A DNA stretch of 64,000 nucleotides from RPQJ01 sp963778185 (GTDB lineage: Bacteria > Pseudomonadota > Gammaproteobacteria > Steroidobacterales > Steroidobacteraceae). The notes under the pieces were generated by a model. It searched no databases. It was not told where the DNA came from and saw only the letters and a program-made list of their open reading frames with translations. Shown one piece after another: positions 33,341-42,037 of this stretch. The stretch is from positions 186,001 to 250,000 of the forward strand of contig CAVZTF010000004.1 in assembly GCA_963778185.1 (NCBI GenBank), written 5' to 3'. The translations under genes and the position numbers were made by a program. Each line of letters opens with the position of its first letter. Positions within the stretch are counted from its first letter, which is position 1.

Positions 33341-34912
33341 ATGTTGCTGATCACGCTCATCGCGATTGCCACGTTCGCGGCGCTCTCGGCCACTGCGCTT
33401 TATTCCTACGGCCGCTTTGCCCGGCACGCGCAGGGACCGTCGGGCTACTCGATCGCGTTCGAGGGGCCGGGGACAGCGGTCGACCGCGCGGTGACGCCGC
33501 TGGTCGATGCTCGCCCTGGGGAGACCGGCATCCTGCTCGTCGACGACAATCGCGAGGCGTTCGAACTGCGTGCGCTCACCGCGCGTGGCGCCGGTCGCAG
33601 CCTCGACCTTCAGTATTACATCTGGAAGGACGACGACACCGGCCGACTGCTGGTGCGCGAGGTGCTGTGCGCCGCGGACCGCGGCGTACGGGTGCGCGTC
33701 CTGCTCGACGACATCAACGCCCGCGGCAAGGACCGCGCCATCCTCGCGCTCGACAGTCACCCGCGGATCGAGGTGCGGCTGTTCAATCCAGCGCGCAACC
33801 GGGACGATGCCTGGCGGCGCGCCGGCGAGATGCTGCTGCGGGCGGTGAGCCTGAATCGCCGCATGCACAACAAAGCGTGGATCGCCGATGGACGGGTCGC
33901 CATCGTCGGCGGCCGCAACGTCGGCAACGAGTACTTCGACGCAGCGGAGCAAGTCAATTTCCAGGACGCCGACCTGCTGCTCATCGGCCCGGCCGTCGCG
34001 CAGGCATGCACGATTTTCGACGAGTTCTGGAACAGCGAGGCCGTGATCCCGATCAAGGCCCTGCATCGGATGCGCTGGCGCCGTCGCAATCGCATGTTGC
34101 CGCAGATCGGCGAGGTGCTGGAATCCCTCGCGCTCAGGGCCGCCGACTCGCCATGGCTCGGCCGCCTGGCGGAGCCCGCGTTGAGCCTGCAGTCGCGCAT
34201 CGGGACTGCGTCGCGACTCGTCTGGAGCGCCGACGTGCAGGTCGTGTCGGATCCGCCGGAGAAGGCGGCTCCGTTCTCGCAACAGCAGTTGCCCGAACGC
34301 TGGCTCGTGCGCCAGCTGACCGCGCTGACGGCCGGTGCGCAGCACGAGGCGCTGCTCACCTCGCCTTACTTCGTCCCGGGCGACGAGGTCGCCGCGCAGC
34401 TCGTGGCGCGCGCCGGGGCGGGAGCGATCCTCCGCGTGCTGACGAATTCGCTTGCCGCCACCGACGTCGCGCTGGTGCACGCGGGGTATGCGAGCTACCG
34501 CAAGGCATTGCTCGCCGGTGGAGTTCGGATACACGAGTTGAAGCCCGTGCACCGCAAGCGGATCGGGCTGCTCGGCAGCCGACGGGCAAGCCTGCACACC
34601 AAGGCCATGGTGATCGACGACCGGCGCGGGTTCGTCGGCTCCTTCAACCTCGATCCGCGTTCCATGCAGCTCAATACCGAGATGGGCGTTCTGTTCGCCG
34701 ATGCGACGCTCGCCGGCAAGTTGCGCGCGCTCTTCGAGCGCTCGGCGGGCCCCCAGGCGAGCTACCGGCTGTACCTGGAGGACGGCGCATTGCGCTGGGC
34801 GGACGAGGCCGAGGGCGGCGGTCGCGTCTGGACCCACGAGCCCGAGACCACTTTCTGGCGCCGCGCGCTCATCGCCGTCGTCCGCTGGTTGCCCATCGAA
34901 TCGCAGCTCTGA
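33341..34912 (+). CDS. Phospholipase D-family protein, cardiolipin synthase-like
   Basis: 523 residues. Two HKD motifs: MHNKAWIADGRVAIVGGRN (about 33865-33920) and LHTKAMVIDDRRGFVGSFNLD (about 34592-34655), each followed by G-N. The N-terminal segment LLITLIAIATFAALSATAL is a signal anchor. ClsC-type synthases make cardiolipin from phosphatidylglycerol and phosphatidylethanolamine at the inner membrane; that specificity is inferred. ATG 33341 was chosen; a GTG in the repeat arm upstream is in frame but gives a repeat-derived tail only. The TGA overlaps repeat element 14. Confidence 0.88.
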   Translation: MLLITLIAIATFAALSATALYSYGRFARHAQGPSGYSIAFEGPGTAVDRAVTPLVDARPGETGILLVDDNREAFELRALTARGAGRSLDLQYYIWKDDDTGRLLVREVLCAADRGVRVRVLLDDINARGKDRAILALDSHPRIEVRLFNPARNRDDAWRRAGEMLLRAVSLNRRMHNKAWIADGRVAIVGGRNVGNEYFDAAEQVNFQDADLLLIGPAVAQACTIFDEFWNSEAVIPIKALHRMRWRRRNRMLPQIGEVLESLALRAADSPWLGRLAEPALSLQSRIGTASRLVWSADVQVVSDPPEKAAPFSQQQLPERWLVRQLTALTAGAQHEALLTSPYFVPGDEVAAQLVARAGAGAILRVLTNSLAATDVALVHAGYASYRKALLAGGVRIHELKPVHRKRIGLLGSRRASLHTKAMVIDDRRGFVGSFNLDPRSMQLNTEMGVLFADATLAGKLRALFERSAGPQASYRLYLEDGALRWADEAEGGGRVWTHEPETTFWRRALIAVVRWLPIESQL

Positions 34913-34939
34913 GGTGCCAGTGGTCGGATTCGGTCGGAC
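34912..34939. repeat. REP-like element 14 (single left arm)
   Basis: AGGTGCCAGTGGTCGG then ATTCGGTCGGAC with no local partner. It overlaps the TGA of the phospholipase D gene. The next right arm (element 15) is 1.9 kb downstream. Confidence 0.88.
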
Positions 34940-35149
34940 CTGGCCGGAACGGCGCCGGCCGCGGTCTACCTCGCAAGCATGCTCATCGCGATCAGTCTTG
35001 AAGTGCCGCTCTACATGGCATTCCGGCAGGCGCAGACTTCCTCGCCATTGCAGTCGCCGCCGCACTCGGCAAGGTGCGGGGCGCCGGGGATCGAGCGACA
35101 CTCGGGCGGTTCCTGTCGGCGCAGCCAGGACTCACACAGGAGGATCGAG

Positions 35150-35521
35150 ATGAAAGGCAATCCCGTCCGCTGGTTCGAGATCTATGTGCAGGACATGGAT
35201 CGTGCGCGCAGGTTCTACGAGACCGTCCTCGGCGTGAAGCTCGAGCGCCTGGAAACGGGTGACCTGGATTACTGGGCATTCCCGGTGGCGACGGGACAGC
35301 CCGGCACCGCCGGAGCGCTGGTAATGATTGCCGGCGTTCCCTCGGGCGGCAACAGCACGCTCGTGTACTTCGCCTGCGAGGACTGCGCCGTCGTGGGCGC
35401 GCGCGTCGCCGGAGCCGGCGGCAAGGTCCACCGCGAGAAGACCTCGATCGGGCAGTACGGCGCAATCGTCCTGGCGGTCGACACCGAAGGCAACATGTTC
35501 GGGCTGCACTCGATGCAGTAG
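35150..35521 (+). CDS. VOC-family (glyoxalase/bleomycin-resistance-like) protein
   Basis: 123 residues with the beta-alpha-beta-beta-beta pattern: NPVRWFEIYVQDMDRARRFY at the N-terminus and AIVLAVDTEGNMFGLHSMQ at the end. GGAGG lies 8 bp before the ATG at 35150. Metal-ligand residues of classical glyoxalases are not all obvious, so the activity is unknown. The 210 bp upstream, between element 14 and this gene, hold nothing I can assign. Confidence 0.82.
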   Translation: MKGNPVRWFEIYVQDMDRARRFYETVLGVKLERLETGDLDYWAFPVATGQPGTAGALVMIAGVPSGGNSTLVYFACEDCAVVGARVAGAGGKVHREKTSIGQYGAIVLAVDTEGNMFGLHSMQ

Positions 35522-35526
35522 GCGGG

Positions 35527-36120
35527 ATGCACGGTACGGAGGACTACGAATCCCTCAAGGTGCGCCAGCGAGCCGAGCGCCACGCGCACCATCCCAACCT
35601 CGCGGCGCGTGGCCGCATCGAGGAACTCGTGTGGCGCGAGTTCCCCGGCGACAGCCGCCGTCTGCTCGACAACCCGTACGTGTTCCAGGACGTCCGGACC
35701 TTCCACAACGGCTCGATGTCAGGACTTGTCCGCCGGCTTGCAGGTGACGTCGACCAGGACCTTGAACCACTTGCGCTTGGCACGGAACGCGTTTTCTTCC
35801 GTCTTGCCGGGTTCGACGTATACGTAGGCCCGGCGGATCGGTTGCGGCGAGGCATCGTAGCGCAGGTCGCAGCGCGCCTTCAGGTTGCCGTCGTTGGTCA
35901 TCTTTACGACCAGCGCCGCGTCCGTGGGCACGGTTTCGATCTTGATCGGGAGATTGCCCAGTTCGGGCCGCACCTCGACCGTGTACGTTTCCGCCCAGGC
36001 GGCCGGTGGCAGCACGCTGCAGGCCAGCATCGCACACAGCGGGCCCATGCGGCAGGGACCCATCACTGGATGCCCACGAGCCTGTCGCCGTCGAACACCA
36101 GTACGTGCGTCGCGCTATAG
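35527..36120 (+). pseudogene. Truncated gene fused to antisense sequence
   Basis: The first 63 or so residues (MHGTEDYESLKVRQRAERHA, HHPNLAARGRIEELVWREFP, GDSRRLLDNPYVFQDVRTFH) look like a natural, soluble protein. After about 35716 the frame continues only as the antisense of the convergent secreted protein, so the original 3' part is lost. Function unknown. It starts 6 bp after the VOC gene. Confidence 0.45.
35719..36063 (-). CDS. Small secreted protein
   Basis: 114 residues with a Sec signal (LCAMLACSVLPPAAWA) and a beta-rich mature part (YTVEVRPELGNLPIKIETVP...CDLRYDASPQPIRRAYVYVEPG...VDVTCKPADKS), two Cys likely forming a disulfide. The ATG at 36063 overlaps the stop of the DUF2845 gene (TGATG), so the two are translated together. 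No known function. Confidence 0.75.
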   Translation of the reverse strand: MGPCRMGPLCAMLACSVLPPAAWAETYTVEVRPELGNLPIKIETVPTDAALVVKMTNDGNLKARCDLRYDASPQPIRRAYVYVEPGKTEENAFRAKRKWFKVLVDVTCKPADKS

Positions 36121-36356
36121 GCTTCGTACGTCCATCTCGACACCGACGTCTTGCCCACGACCTGCGGGCCGCTGCGCACGTCCTCGACCTCGACGTCCTT
36201 CGATGTCGGCTCGCCGCATTGTTCGAGTACGTCGGACTGAGTCATGCCGAGCTCGACAAGCTTGCTCCCGCAGCGGAAGGCGTCGTCCGCGAGTGCCGGT
36301 GCGGCGCAGAGCAGCATCAGGGACAAGGCCCAGGGACGGTGGGGAGTGGTGTTCAT
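36063..36356 (-). CDS. DUF2845-domain secreted protein
   Basis: 97 residues. Signal peptide (ALSLMLLCAAPALA) then the DUF2845 pattern FRCGSKLVELGMTQSDVLEQCGEP, with two Cys, and a C-terminal VFDGDRLVGIQ. The domain is small and periplasmic, of unknown function. I start at ATG 36356, directly before the signal peptide. Operon with the small secreted gene at 36063. Confidence 0.8.
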   Translation of the reverse strand: MNTTPHRPWALSLMLLCAAPALADDAFRCGSKLVELGMTQSDVLEQCGEPTSKDVEVEDVRSGPQVVGKTSVSRWTYEAYSATHVLVFDGDRLVGIQ

Positions 36357-36511
36357 CCTGCCTCGGTGCGGATGGGGGAAGGCCGCGAATCGCGCCCAAT
36401 CGGCTTGCCGCCAGTCTACGCGAAGCCCGCCGCGGCAATGGGGCGTATGATGACCGGATCGGGTTGCCGGCCCGGCGGCCCACACCTCCAGAGCAGCAAG
36501 GAGTGGCGACC

Positions 36512-36739
36512 ATGGCCAGGAAGAAGAATGTCGACAGCGGCGTCTATCGGGTCACGGAAATCATCGGGACCAGCACCGTGTCCTGGGAGGATGCGGCCAC
36601 AAACGCCGTCGAGACGGCGGCCAAGTCCCTGCGCGACCTGCGCGTCGCCGAGGTGAGCAAGCTCGACATGAAGGTCGAGGACGGCAAGGTCGTCGCGTAC
36701 CGGGCGCGGGTGTCGCTGTCCTTCAAGTACGAAGGCTGA
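36512..36739 (+). CDS. Dodecin (flavin-binding)
   Basis: 75 residues. The family pattern is clear: VYRVTEIIGTSTVSWEDAAT, NAVETAAKSLRDLRVAEVSK and YRARVSLSFKYEG. Dodecins form dodecamers that store or buffer flavins such as FMN or lumichrome. AAGGAG precedes the ATG at 36512. Confidence 0.93.
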   Translation: MARKKNVDSGVYRVTEIIGTSTVSWEDAATNAVETAAKSLRDLRVAEVSKLDMKVEDGKVVAYRARVSLSFKYEG

Positions 36740-36822
36740 CCGTCCGGCGAAACCAGTCGAGCAGGCGCACACCACCCGCCCGCGGCCGCCGCCGGCTGCG
36801 TAGTACCCGTGCGCGGTTGCAA

Positions 36823-36848
36823 CCCGACGGATCCGACCACTGGCACCT
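36823..36848. repeat. REP-like element 15 (single right arm)
   Basis: CCCGACGGATCC then GACCACTGGCACCT with no local left arm. It lies 44 bp before the TTG start of the TolB/TPR gene. Confidence 0.9.
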
Positions 36849-36891
36849 CGAAGGCAGCTAGACTCCGGGCTCACCAGGGGGAGGGCGGCGA

Positions 36892-38706
36892 TTGACGGAG
36901 CCGGTCGGAGGGGAACGCGAGGGAACGTGGGCCAAGCTGCGCCGCCGCAAGGTGGTGCAGTGGGGCATCGCCTATGCCGCCGGTGCCTGGGGCCTGCTGC
37001 AGGGCCTCGGGTTCGTCACCGACACCTTCCACTGGCCCGAGCAGCTCCAGCAGCTCGTGACGATCGCACTGCTGGTCGGCCTGCCGATGGTGCTGGTGAT
37101 CGCCTGGTACCACGGCGACCGCGGCCAGCAACGCGTCACCGCCACCGAGCTGGTCATCATCACGCTGCTGTTCCTCATCGGCGGCGGCATCTTCTGGCGC
37201 TACGACCGGGCGGCCGTCACGCCGACCGCGCCCGCATCGAAAGCAATCGCAAACACACAGGCGACCGGGGCCGGCCCCGTCGTCGACCAGCGCCCCTCGA
37301 TCGCCGTGCTGCCGTTCGTCAACATGAGCGCGGACAAGGACAACGAGTACTTCTCCGACGGCATCTCCGAGGAACTCCTGAACGTGCTGGTGCGCGTCGA
37401 GGGCATCGGCGTCGCCTCGCGCACCTCGTCGTTCGCCTACAAGGGCCGCGACCTGGGCGCGGCGGCAATCGCCAAGGAGCTCCAGGTCAATCACATCCTC
37501 GAGGGCAGCGTGCGCCGGTCGGGCAATCGCGTGCGCATCACGGCGCAGCTGATCGACGCTACCAACGACCGGCACCTGTGGTCCGAGACCTACGATCGCG
37601 AGTTGAACGACATCTTCGCGATCCAGGACGAGATCGCCAATGCGATCGTCGGGGCACTGCGTGGCACGCTCGGCGCGGAGACGCCCGTTCGCGCCGTGAC
37701 GGTGCGCGCCGACACCGAGAACCTGAAGGCCTACGACCTCTACCTGAAGGCACGCGAGCTGTTCATCGCGCGCAGCGACCTCAAGGAGAGCGTGCGGTTG
37801 TTCGAGCAGGCAGTGGAACTCGATCCGCAGTTTGCCCGCGGTTGGGAGGGACTCGCGGCCGTCTGCGCCATCATCGAGGGCTGGGGCATCCTTGATCGGG
37901 ATTACATGACGCTGGCGGAGAAAGCCGCGAAACGGGCCCTGGAGCTGGATGCGACGCTGTCCATGCCGTGGGCGGCCCTCGGCATGGCGGGCCGCAAGCA
38001 GTGGCCGATCGACTATGCGCGTACCCTCGAGTTGCTGGATCGTGCCATCGCTGCAGATCCGAAGAACGCGACCGCCTACCTCTGGCGCAGCATCCCGTGG
38101 ATGGAACTCGGCTTCTTCGACCGCGCCATCGCGGACCAGGACCGGTGCCTGAAGCTCGAGCCCGGATATCACAATGCGCGGCGGCACAAGGCGCTGGCGC
38201 TGCTCCAGAGCGGCCAGACGGACGCGGCCTTCGCCCTGTTCGAGCGCGGCGTTGCCGCGGGCTTCGTCGTGAGCCGCTCGGAGAACTTCGTCGGGCCGTT
38301 GATCGCGCGGGGCAACGTCGTTGCGGCCCTGCTGTTGATGGAGAGCATGGGATTCCCTGCCGAACTGCGTGATGTCGTGGTCGAGTCGCTGCAGCGGCCC
38401 GGTGCGCCGCACGCCGACAACCAGGCGATCATCGACAGGTATCTTGCGAGCCCGGGCGAGGTCGCCAAGTCGGTCGGCCTCAGCCACCTTTACCTCTGGC
38501 TGGGCGAGTTCGATCGCATCGCGGCGTCCGATGACAATGTCACCACGGCGATCGTCGCCTGGGACCGTTACCCGCCCGCGTTCCGCAACTCCGCCGGCTT
38601 CAAGAAGAAGCTCGAGCGCATGGGTGTCGCGACGTATTGGCGCGCGAAGGGTTTCCCACCGCAGTGCAGGGCGGTCGGCAAGACGGATTTCACCTGTGAT
38701 TCCTGA
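36892..38706 (+). CDS. Membrane-anchored TolB-like / TPR protein
   Basis: 604 residues. Two N-terminal membrane segments (VVQWGIAYAAGAWGLLQGLG; LVIITLLFLIGGGIFW, with LVTIALLVGLPMVLVIAWY between). Then a TolB-N-like domain (IAVLPFVNMSADKDNEYFSD...ISEELLNVLVRV, VNHILEGSVRRSGNRVRITA) and several TPR repeats from about residue 280. Similar TolB/TPR parts occur in the CadC-like gene at 42855. The start is TTG 36892 with GGGGGAGG upstream. It probably acts as a membrane-tethered scaffold; no enzymatic motif. Ends two codons before element 16. Confidence 0.82.
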   Translation: MTEPVGGEREGTWAKLRRRKVVQWGIAYAAGAWGLLQGLGFVTDTFHWPEQLQQLVTIALLVGLPMVLVIAWYHGDRGQQRVTATELVIITLLFLIGGGIFWRYDRAAVTPTAPASKAIANTQATGAGPVVDQRPSIAVLPFVNMSADKDNEYFSDGISEELLNVLVRVEGIGVASRTSSFAYKGRDLGAAAIAKELQVNHILEGSVRRSGNRVRITAQLIDATNDRHLWSETYDRELNDIFAIQDEIANAIVGALRGTLGAETPVRAVTVRADTENLKAYDLYLKARELFIARSDLKESVRLFEQAVELDPQFARGWEGLAAVCAIIEGWGILDRDYMTLAEKAAKRALELDATLSMPWAALGMAGRKQWPIDYARTLELLDRAIAADPKNATAYLWRSIPWMELGFFDRAIADQDRCLKLEPGYHNARRHKALALLQSGQTDAAFALFERGVAAGFVVSRSENFVGPLIARGNVVAALLLMESMGFPAELRDVVVESLQRPGAPHADNQAIIDRYLASPGEVAKSVGLSHLYLWLGEFDRIAASDDNVTTAIVAWDRYPPAFRNSAGFKKKLERMGVATYWRAKGFPPQCRAVGKTDFTCDS

Positions 38707-38800
38707 AGGTGCCAGTGGTCGGATCCGTCGGATTCGGACCGGGAGCCGGATGCAGACCCGATAAGTTCGGCCAACCCGACCGATCCGACCACTGGCACCT
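38707..38800. repeat. REP-like element 16 (paired arms, long centre)
   Basis: AGGTGCCAGTGGTCGG and the matching right arm ending ACCACTGGCACCT, separated by about 40 bp of non-palindromic sequence. It starts directly after the TGA of the TPR gene. Confidence 0.93.
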
Positions 38801-38814
38801 CACAACCGCGCAGG

Positions 38815-40056
38815 ATGATGGGCACGGACACTGCCAAGCAAGCGCGCGAGACGGTCGAAGCGGTGTACCGTGCCGAGTCCCGCGCCGTGCTCGCCACTCT
38901 GATCCGCCTGCTCGGCGACTTCGACCGCGCGGAGGAGGCGCTGCACGAGGCTTTCCGTGCGGCATTGGAGCAGTGGCCTCGCGATGGCGTGCCGTCCAAC
39001 CCGCGCGCGTGGCTGGTGTCCACGGGGCGCTTCAAGGCCATCGACCAGATCCGCAGGCAGGCGCGCTTCGAGCCGCTAGACGTCGAGGTGCACGGCGAGG
39101 TGGCCGACGAGGCCGCGCAATCGGCCGACGAGAGCCTCCAGGACGATCGCCTGCGCCTCATCTTCACCTGCTGCCACCCCGCCTTGTCCGCCGACGCACA
39201 GGTGGCGCTGACGCTGCGCGAGGTCTGCGACCTGACCACGGAGGAGATTGCGACCGCGTATCTCACGCCGGCGCCCACGCTTGCACAGCGCATCGTGCGG
39301 GCCAAGGCCAAGATTCGCGACGCGCGCATTCCCTACGAAGTCCCAGTGGCGACCGAACTGCCGCAGCGCCTCGATTCCGTGCTGCGCGTCGTCTATCTGG
39401 TCTTCAACGAGGGCTATGCCGCAAGCTCCGGCGCTTCGCTCACGCGCCATGACCTGTCAGCGGAGGCGATCCGCCTCGCACGACTGCTCGTGGACTTGCT
39501 GCCGGAGCCGGAGGCGCTGGGCCTGCTCGCCCTGATGCTGCTGCACGACTCGCGCCGCGCCGCGCGAACCGCGTCCAACGGCGATCTCGTGCTGCTGGAC
39601 GAGCAGGACCGCTCGCGCTGGAACCGCGCGCAGATCGCGGAGGGCTCCTCGCTGGTGGAGCGTTCGCTGGCGTCGCGCCGCTTCGGTCCCTACACGGTGC
39701 AGGCAGCGATCGCCGCTGTGCACGCGCAGGCGCCAGGCGCCGACGCCACGGACTGGGGCGAGATCACCGGCCTCTACGACGTTCTCCTGCGCATGGAGCC
39801 CTCGCCCGTCATCGAACTCAACCGCGCCGTGGCCGTGGCCATGCGCGACGGACCGCAGACCGGCCTCGAGCTCATCGACGCCCTGCTCGAGCGGGGAGAG
39901 CTGGACGACTACCGTCTGGCCCACGCGGCGCGTGCGGACATGCTGCGGCGGCTTGGTCGCAAGGTGGAGGCTCGGGCAGCGTACGAGCGGGCGCTGGCCC
40001 TGACCCGGCAGGACGTCGAACGGCGGTTCCTCGCCCGACGCCTGGCCGAGCTCTAG
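38815..40056 (+). CDS. ECF42-type RNA polymerase sigma factor
   Basis: 413 residues. Region 2 (ESRAVLATLIRLLGDFDRAEEALHEAFRAAL), region 4 (FTCCHPALSADAQVALTLRE...IATAYLTPAPTLAQRIVRAK), then a long C-terminal helical domain with TPR-like repeats (FGPYTVQAAIAAVHAQAPGA and ARAAYERALAL). This long C-terminal extension, together with DGPF proteins downstream, is the hallmark of the ECF42 group, which acts without a classic anti-sigma factor. Targets are the adjacent DGPF genes in known cases. Start ATG 38815 or 38818. Confidence 0.9.
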   Translation: MMGTDTAKQARETVEAVYRAESRAVLATLIRLLGDFDRAEEALHEAFRAALEQWPRDGVPSNPRAWLVSTGRFKAIDQIRRQARFEPLDVEVHGEVADEAAQSADESLQDDRLRLIFTCCHPALSADAQVALTLREVCDLTTEEIATAYLTPAPTLAQRIVRAKAKIRDARIPYEVPVATELPQRLDSVLRVVYLVFNEGYAASSGASLTRHDLSAEAIRLARLLVDLLPEPEALGLLALMLLHDSRRAARTASNGDLVLLDEQDRSRWNRAQIAEGSSLVERSLASRRFGPYTVQAAIAAVHAQAPGADATDWGEITGLYDVLLRMEPSPVIELNRAVAVAMRDGPQTGLELIDALLERGELDDYRLAHAARADMLRRLGRKVEARAAYERALALTRQDVERRFLARRLAEL

Positions 40057-40132
40057 AGGTGCCAGTGGTCGGATCCGTCGGATATCGACCATGCCATGGT
40101 CGATATCCGACGGATCCGACCACTGGCACCTC
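40056..40132. repeat. REP-like element 17: perfect 77-bp palindrome
   Basis: Thirty-eight-base arms, exact reverse complements around one central C, with the same centre (GACCATG C CATGGTC) as element 4 but the A:T variant pair in both arms. It overlaps the TAG of the sigma-factor gene and lies between it and its likely target gene. Confidence 0.95.
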
Positions 40133-40142
40133 CGGAGATGTC

Positions 40143-40168
40143 GATTTGAGGGGGCGGCGTTCGACTAA
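40143..40168 (+). promoter_or_regulatory. Possible promoter before the first DGPF gene
   Basis: GATTTGA (40143-40149), GC-rich spacer, and CGACTAA (40162-40168), 47 bp before the ATG at 40215. It resembles the TGATTC/CGTCTAA pair at 18586 but is not identical. Low confidence. Confidence 0.25.
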
Positions 40169-40214
40169 CGGGTGAAGGATCCAGAAACACCTTTCACGTC
40201 AGGGGATTAGGCCA

Positions 40215-40640
40215 ATGCGCTTCATGATCATCGTCAAGGCGACCAAGGACAGCGAGGCGGGCGTCATGCCGAAACCGGAACTCCTGGCCTGCATGGGCAA
40301 GTACCACGAGGAACTTGCCAGGGCCGGCATGCTGCTGGACGGCTCCGGCCTGCAACCGAGTTCCAAGGGCTGGCGTATCGAGTATTCGGGCGCGACGACG
40401 AGTTTCGTCGACGGCCCGTTCGTCGAGACCAAGGAACTGATCGCCGGCTACACACTGATCCAGGCGAAGTCGCGCGAGGAAGCCATCGAGTGGACCCGGC
40501 GCTTCCCCAATCCTTCGCTCGACGGTGGCATCGGCGCGATCGAGGTCCGGCAGCTCTTCGAACTGGAGGACTTCGAGCCGAGTGACGCACTGGAGATTCA
40601 CCGCGAATTGCAGGCCGGTCTCGCGAAAGCGAGAGGCTGA
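40215..40640 (+). CDS. YCII-related DGPF-domain protein
   Basis: 141 residues of the YCII/DGPF fold: MRFMIIVKATKDSEAG at the start and the diagnostic VDGPFVETKELIAGY in the middle. DGPF proteins are the usual partners and likely targets of ECF42 sigma factors. Function unknown. Clean ATG with TTAGGCC before it; part of the sigma-DGPF-SRPBCC-DGPF run. Confidence 0.9.
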   Translation: MRFMIIVKATKDSEAGVMPKPELLACMGKYHEELARAGMLLDGSGLQPSSKGWRIEYSGATTSFVDGPFVETKELIAGYTLIQAKSREEAIEWTRRFPNPSLDGGIGAIEVRQLFELEDFEPSDALEIHRELQAGLAKARG

Positions 40641-40672
40641 CCGGCCGCACGAATCACGCAACGGAGGTACCC

Positions 40673-41200
40673 ATGATGAAGATCACCCTGCTCATCGTCG
40701 CCCTCGTGATCGCCGGTGTCCTCGTCTACGCCGCGACGCGTCCCGACACGTTCGTCGTGAAGCGAACCGCAGGCATCCAGGCGCCACCCGAGAAGATCTT
40801 CCCGTTGATCGACAGCCTGCGCGCCGGCGAGCAATGGTCGCCGTACTACCGCAAGGACCCGGCGATGCAGGGTACGTATGGCGGGCCCGCAAGCGGCCCG
40901 GGCGCGACCTTCGACTTCTCCGGCAACAAGGACGTGGGGAGTGGCCGTGTGTCCATCACCGGCCACTTGCCGCCGGACAAAGTGACGATGCGCCTGCAGA
41001 TGTCCAAGCCGTTCGCGGCGGACAACGTCGTCGAATTCACGCTGGTACCCCGGGGCGCGGCCACCGAGGTCACCTGGGCCATGCAGGGCCGGCAACCTTT
41101 TGTCGCGAAGGTGATGAGCGTCATCTTCGACATGGACAAGATGATCGGCAGGGATTTCGAGGCCGGCCTCGCCAACCTCAAGGCCGTCGCCGAAACCTGA
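40673..41200 (+). CDS. SRPBCC-family (START/polyketide-cyclase-like) protein
   Basis: 175 residues. An N-terminal hydrophobic segment (LLIVALVIAGVLVYAAT) suggests a membrane anchor, then a helix-grip domain with KRTAGIQAPPEKIFPLIDSL and VTMRLQMSKPFAADN. Members bind hydrophobic ligands; the ligand is unknown. GGAGG lies close to the ATG at 40673. Ends at 41200, where the truncated PhnB-like frame begins directly. Confidence 0.85.
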   Translation: MMKITLLIVALVIAGVLVYAATRPDTFVVKRTAGIQAPPEKIFPLIDSLRAGEQWSPYYRKDPAMQGTYGGPASGPGATFDFSGNKDVGSGRVSITGHLPPDKVTMRLQMSKPFAADNVVEFTLVPRGAATEVTWAMQGRQPFVAKVMSVIFDMDKMIGRDFEAGLANLKAVAET

Positions 41201-41583
41201 ATCACGCAAGCCACGGCGACACGGGACCCGGCCCCAAGGGCCAGGTCATGGTCGTCGCCTTCGAACTCGACGGCTGCCCGTTCACAGCGCTCAACGGCGG
41301 CCCGCACTTCAAGTTCACCGAGGCGATTTCGCTGGTCGTGAACTGCAAGGACCAGGCGGAAGTCGACTACTACTGGGACGGGCTGCTCGCCAGCGGTGGC
41401 GCCTCCGCGCAGTGCGGCTGGCTCAAGGACAAGTACGGCCTGTCCTGGCAGGTGGTTCCCACACCCGTCATCGACATGCTGAAGGACCCCGACACCGCCC
41501 GGCAGCAACGTGCCATGGGGGCCGTGATGAAGATGATCAAGATCGACCTCGCCCAGGTGCGGCAGGCATACCTGCAGGGCTGA
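41201..41583 (+). pseudogene. PhnB-like VOC protein lacking its N-terminus
   Basis: From SHGDTGPGPKGQVMVVAFEL through GGPHFKFTEAISLVVNC to the end KIDLAQVRQAYLQG the sequence matches the C-terminal two-thirds of PhnB-like VOC proteins (3-demethylubiquinone methyltransferase-like fold). The usual first 40 or so residues (KITPxLWF...) are absent: the frame begins right after the SRPBCC stop. The only in-frame start is ATG 41248, giving 111 residues. Probably a non-functional remnant after a small deletion. Confidence 0.7.
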
Positions 41584-41594
41584 AGGGGCGCGCC

Positions 41595-41960
41595 ATGAAA
41601 TACCTGTGCCTGGTCTACGGCGTGGAAGAGGAAATCTCGGCGATGGACGACCACGAGTGCCTGGCGTACGACGCGGTCCTGCGCGACAGCGGGCGTTGCG
41701 TCGCCTCGGAGGCGCTCGAGCCTGTGGCGACTGCGACCACCGTGCGCGTCCGCAAGGGCAAACTGTCCGTGTCCGACGGTCCGTTCGCCGAGACCAAGGA
41801 GCAGCTCGCGGGCTTCTACCTCATCGACGCGCGGGACCTCGACGAGGCGATTCAGCTTGCGTCGCAGATCCCCCCGGCGCGCGTGGGCAGCATCGAGGTG
41901 CGGCCGATCAGGCCGATTCGCCAGCAGCCGCGAACGGGGATTAAGCGGAATAATCACTGA
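41595..41960 (+). CDS. Second YCII-related DGPF-domain protein
   Basis: 121 residues. Starts MKYLCLVYGVEEEIS and contains SVSDGPFAETKEQLAGFYLI, the DGPF signature. Likely target of the ECF42 sigma factor with the first DGPF gene. The C-terminal PIRPIRQQPRTGIKRNNH is low complexity. AAGGGG precedes the ATG. Confidence 0.88.
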   Translation: MKYLCLVYGVEEEISAMDDHECLAYDAVLRDSGRCVASEALEPVATATTVRVRKGKLSVSDGPFAETKEQLAGFYLIDARDLDEAIQLASQIPPARVGSIEVRPIRPIRQQPRTGIKRNNH

Positions 41961-42037
41961 CCGGCAAGATGCATCCGCCAGTCGCCGGAACGAAGCCCAT
42001 ATCGATGCCGGTCGGGTTAGACCTGCGCGTCGACGGC

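Noticed and set aside
35020..35150. Minus-strand Cys-rich peptide (ending CGGDCNGEEVCACRNAM)
   Set aside because: Attractive composition, but no good start, no Shine-Dalgarno and overlap with the leader and start of the VOC gene; not supported.
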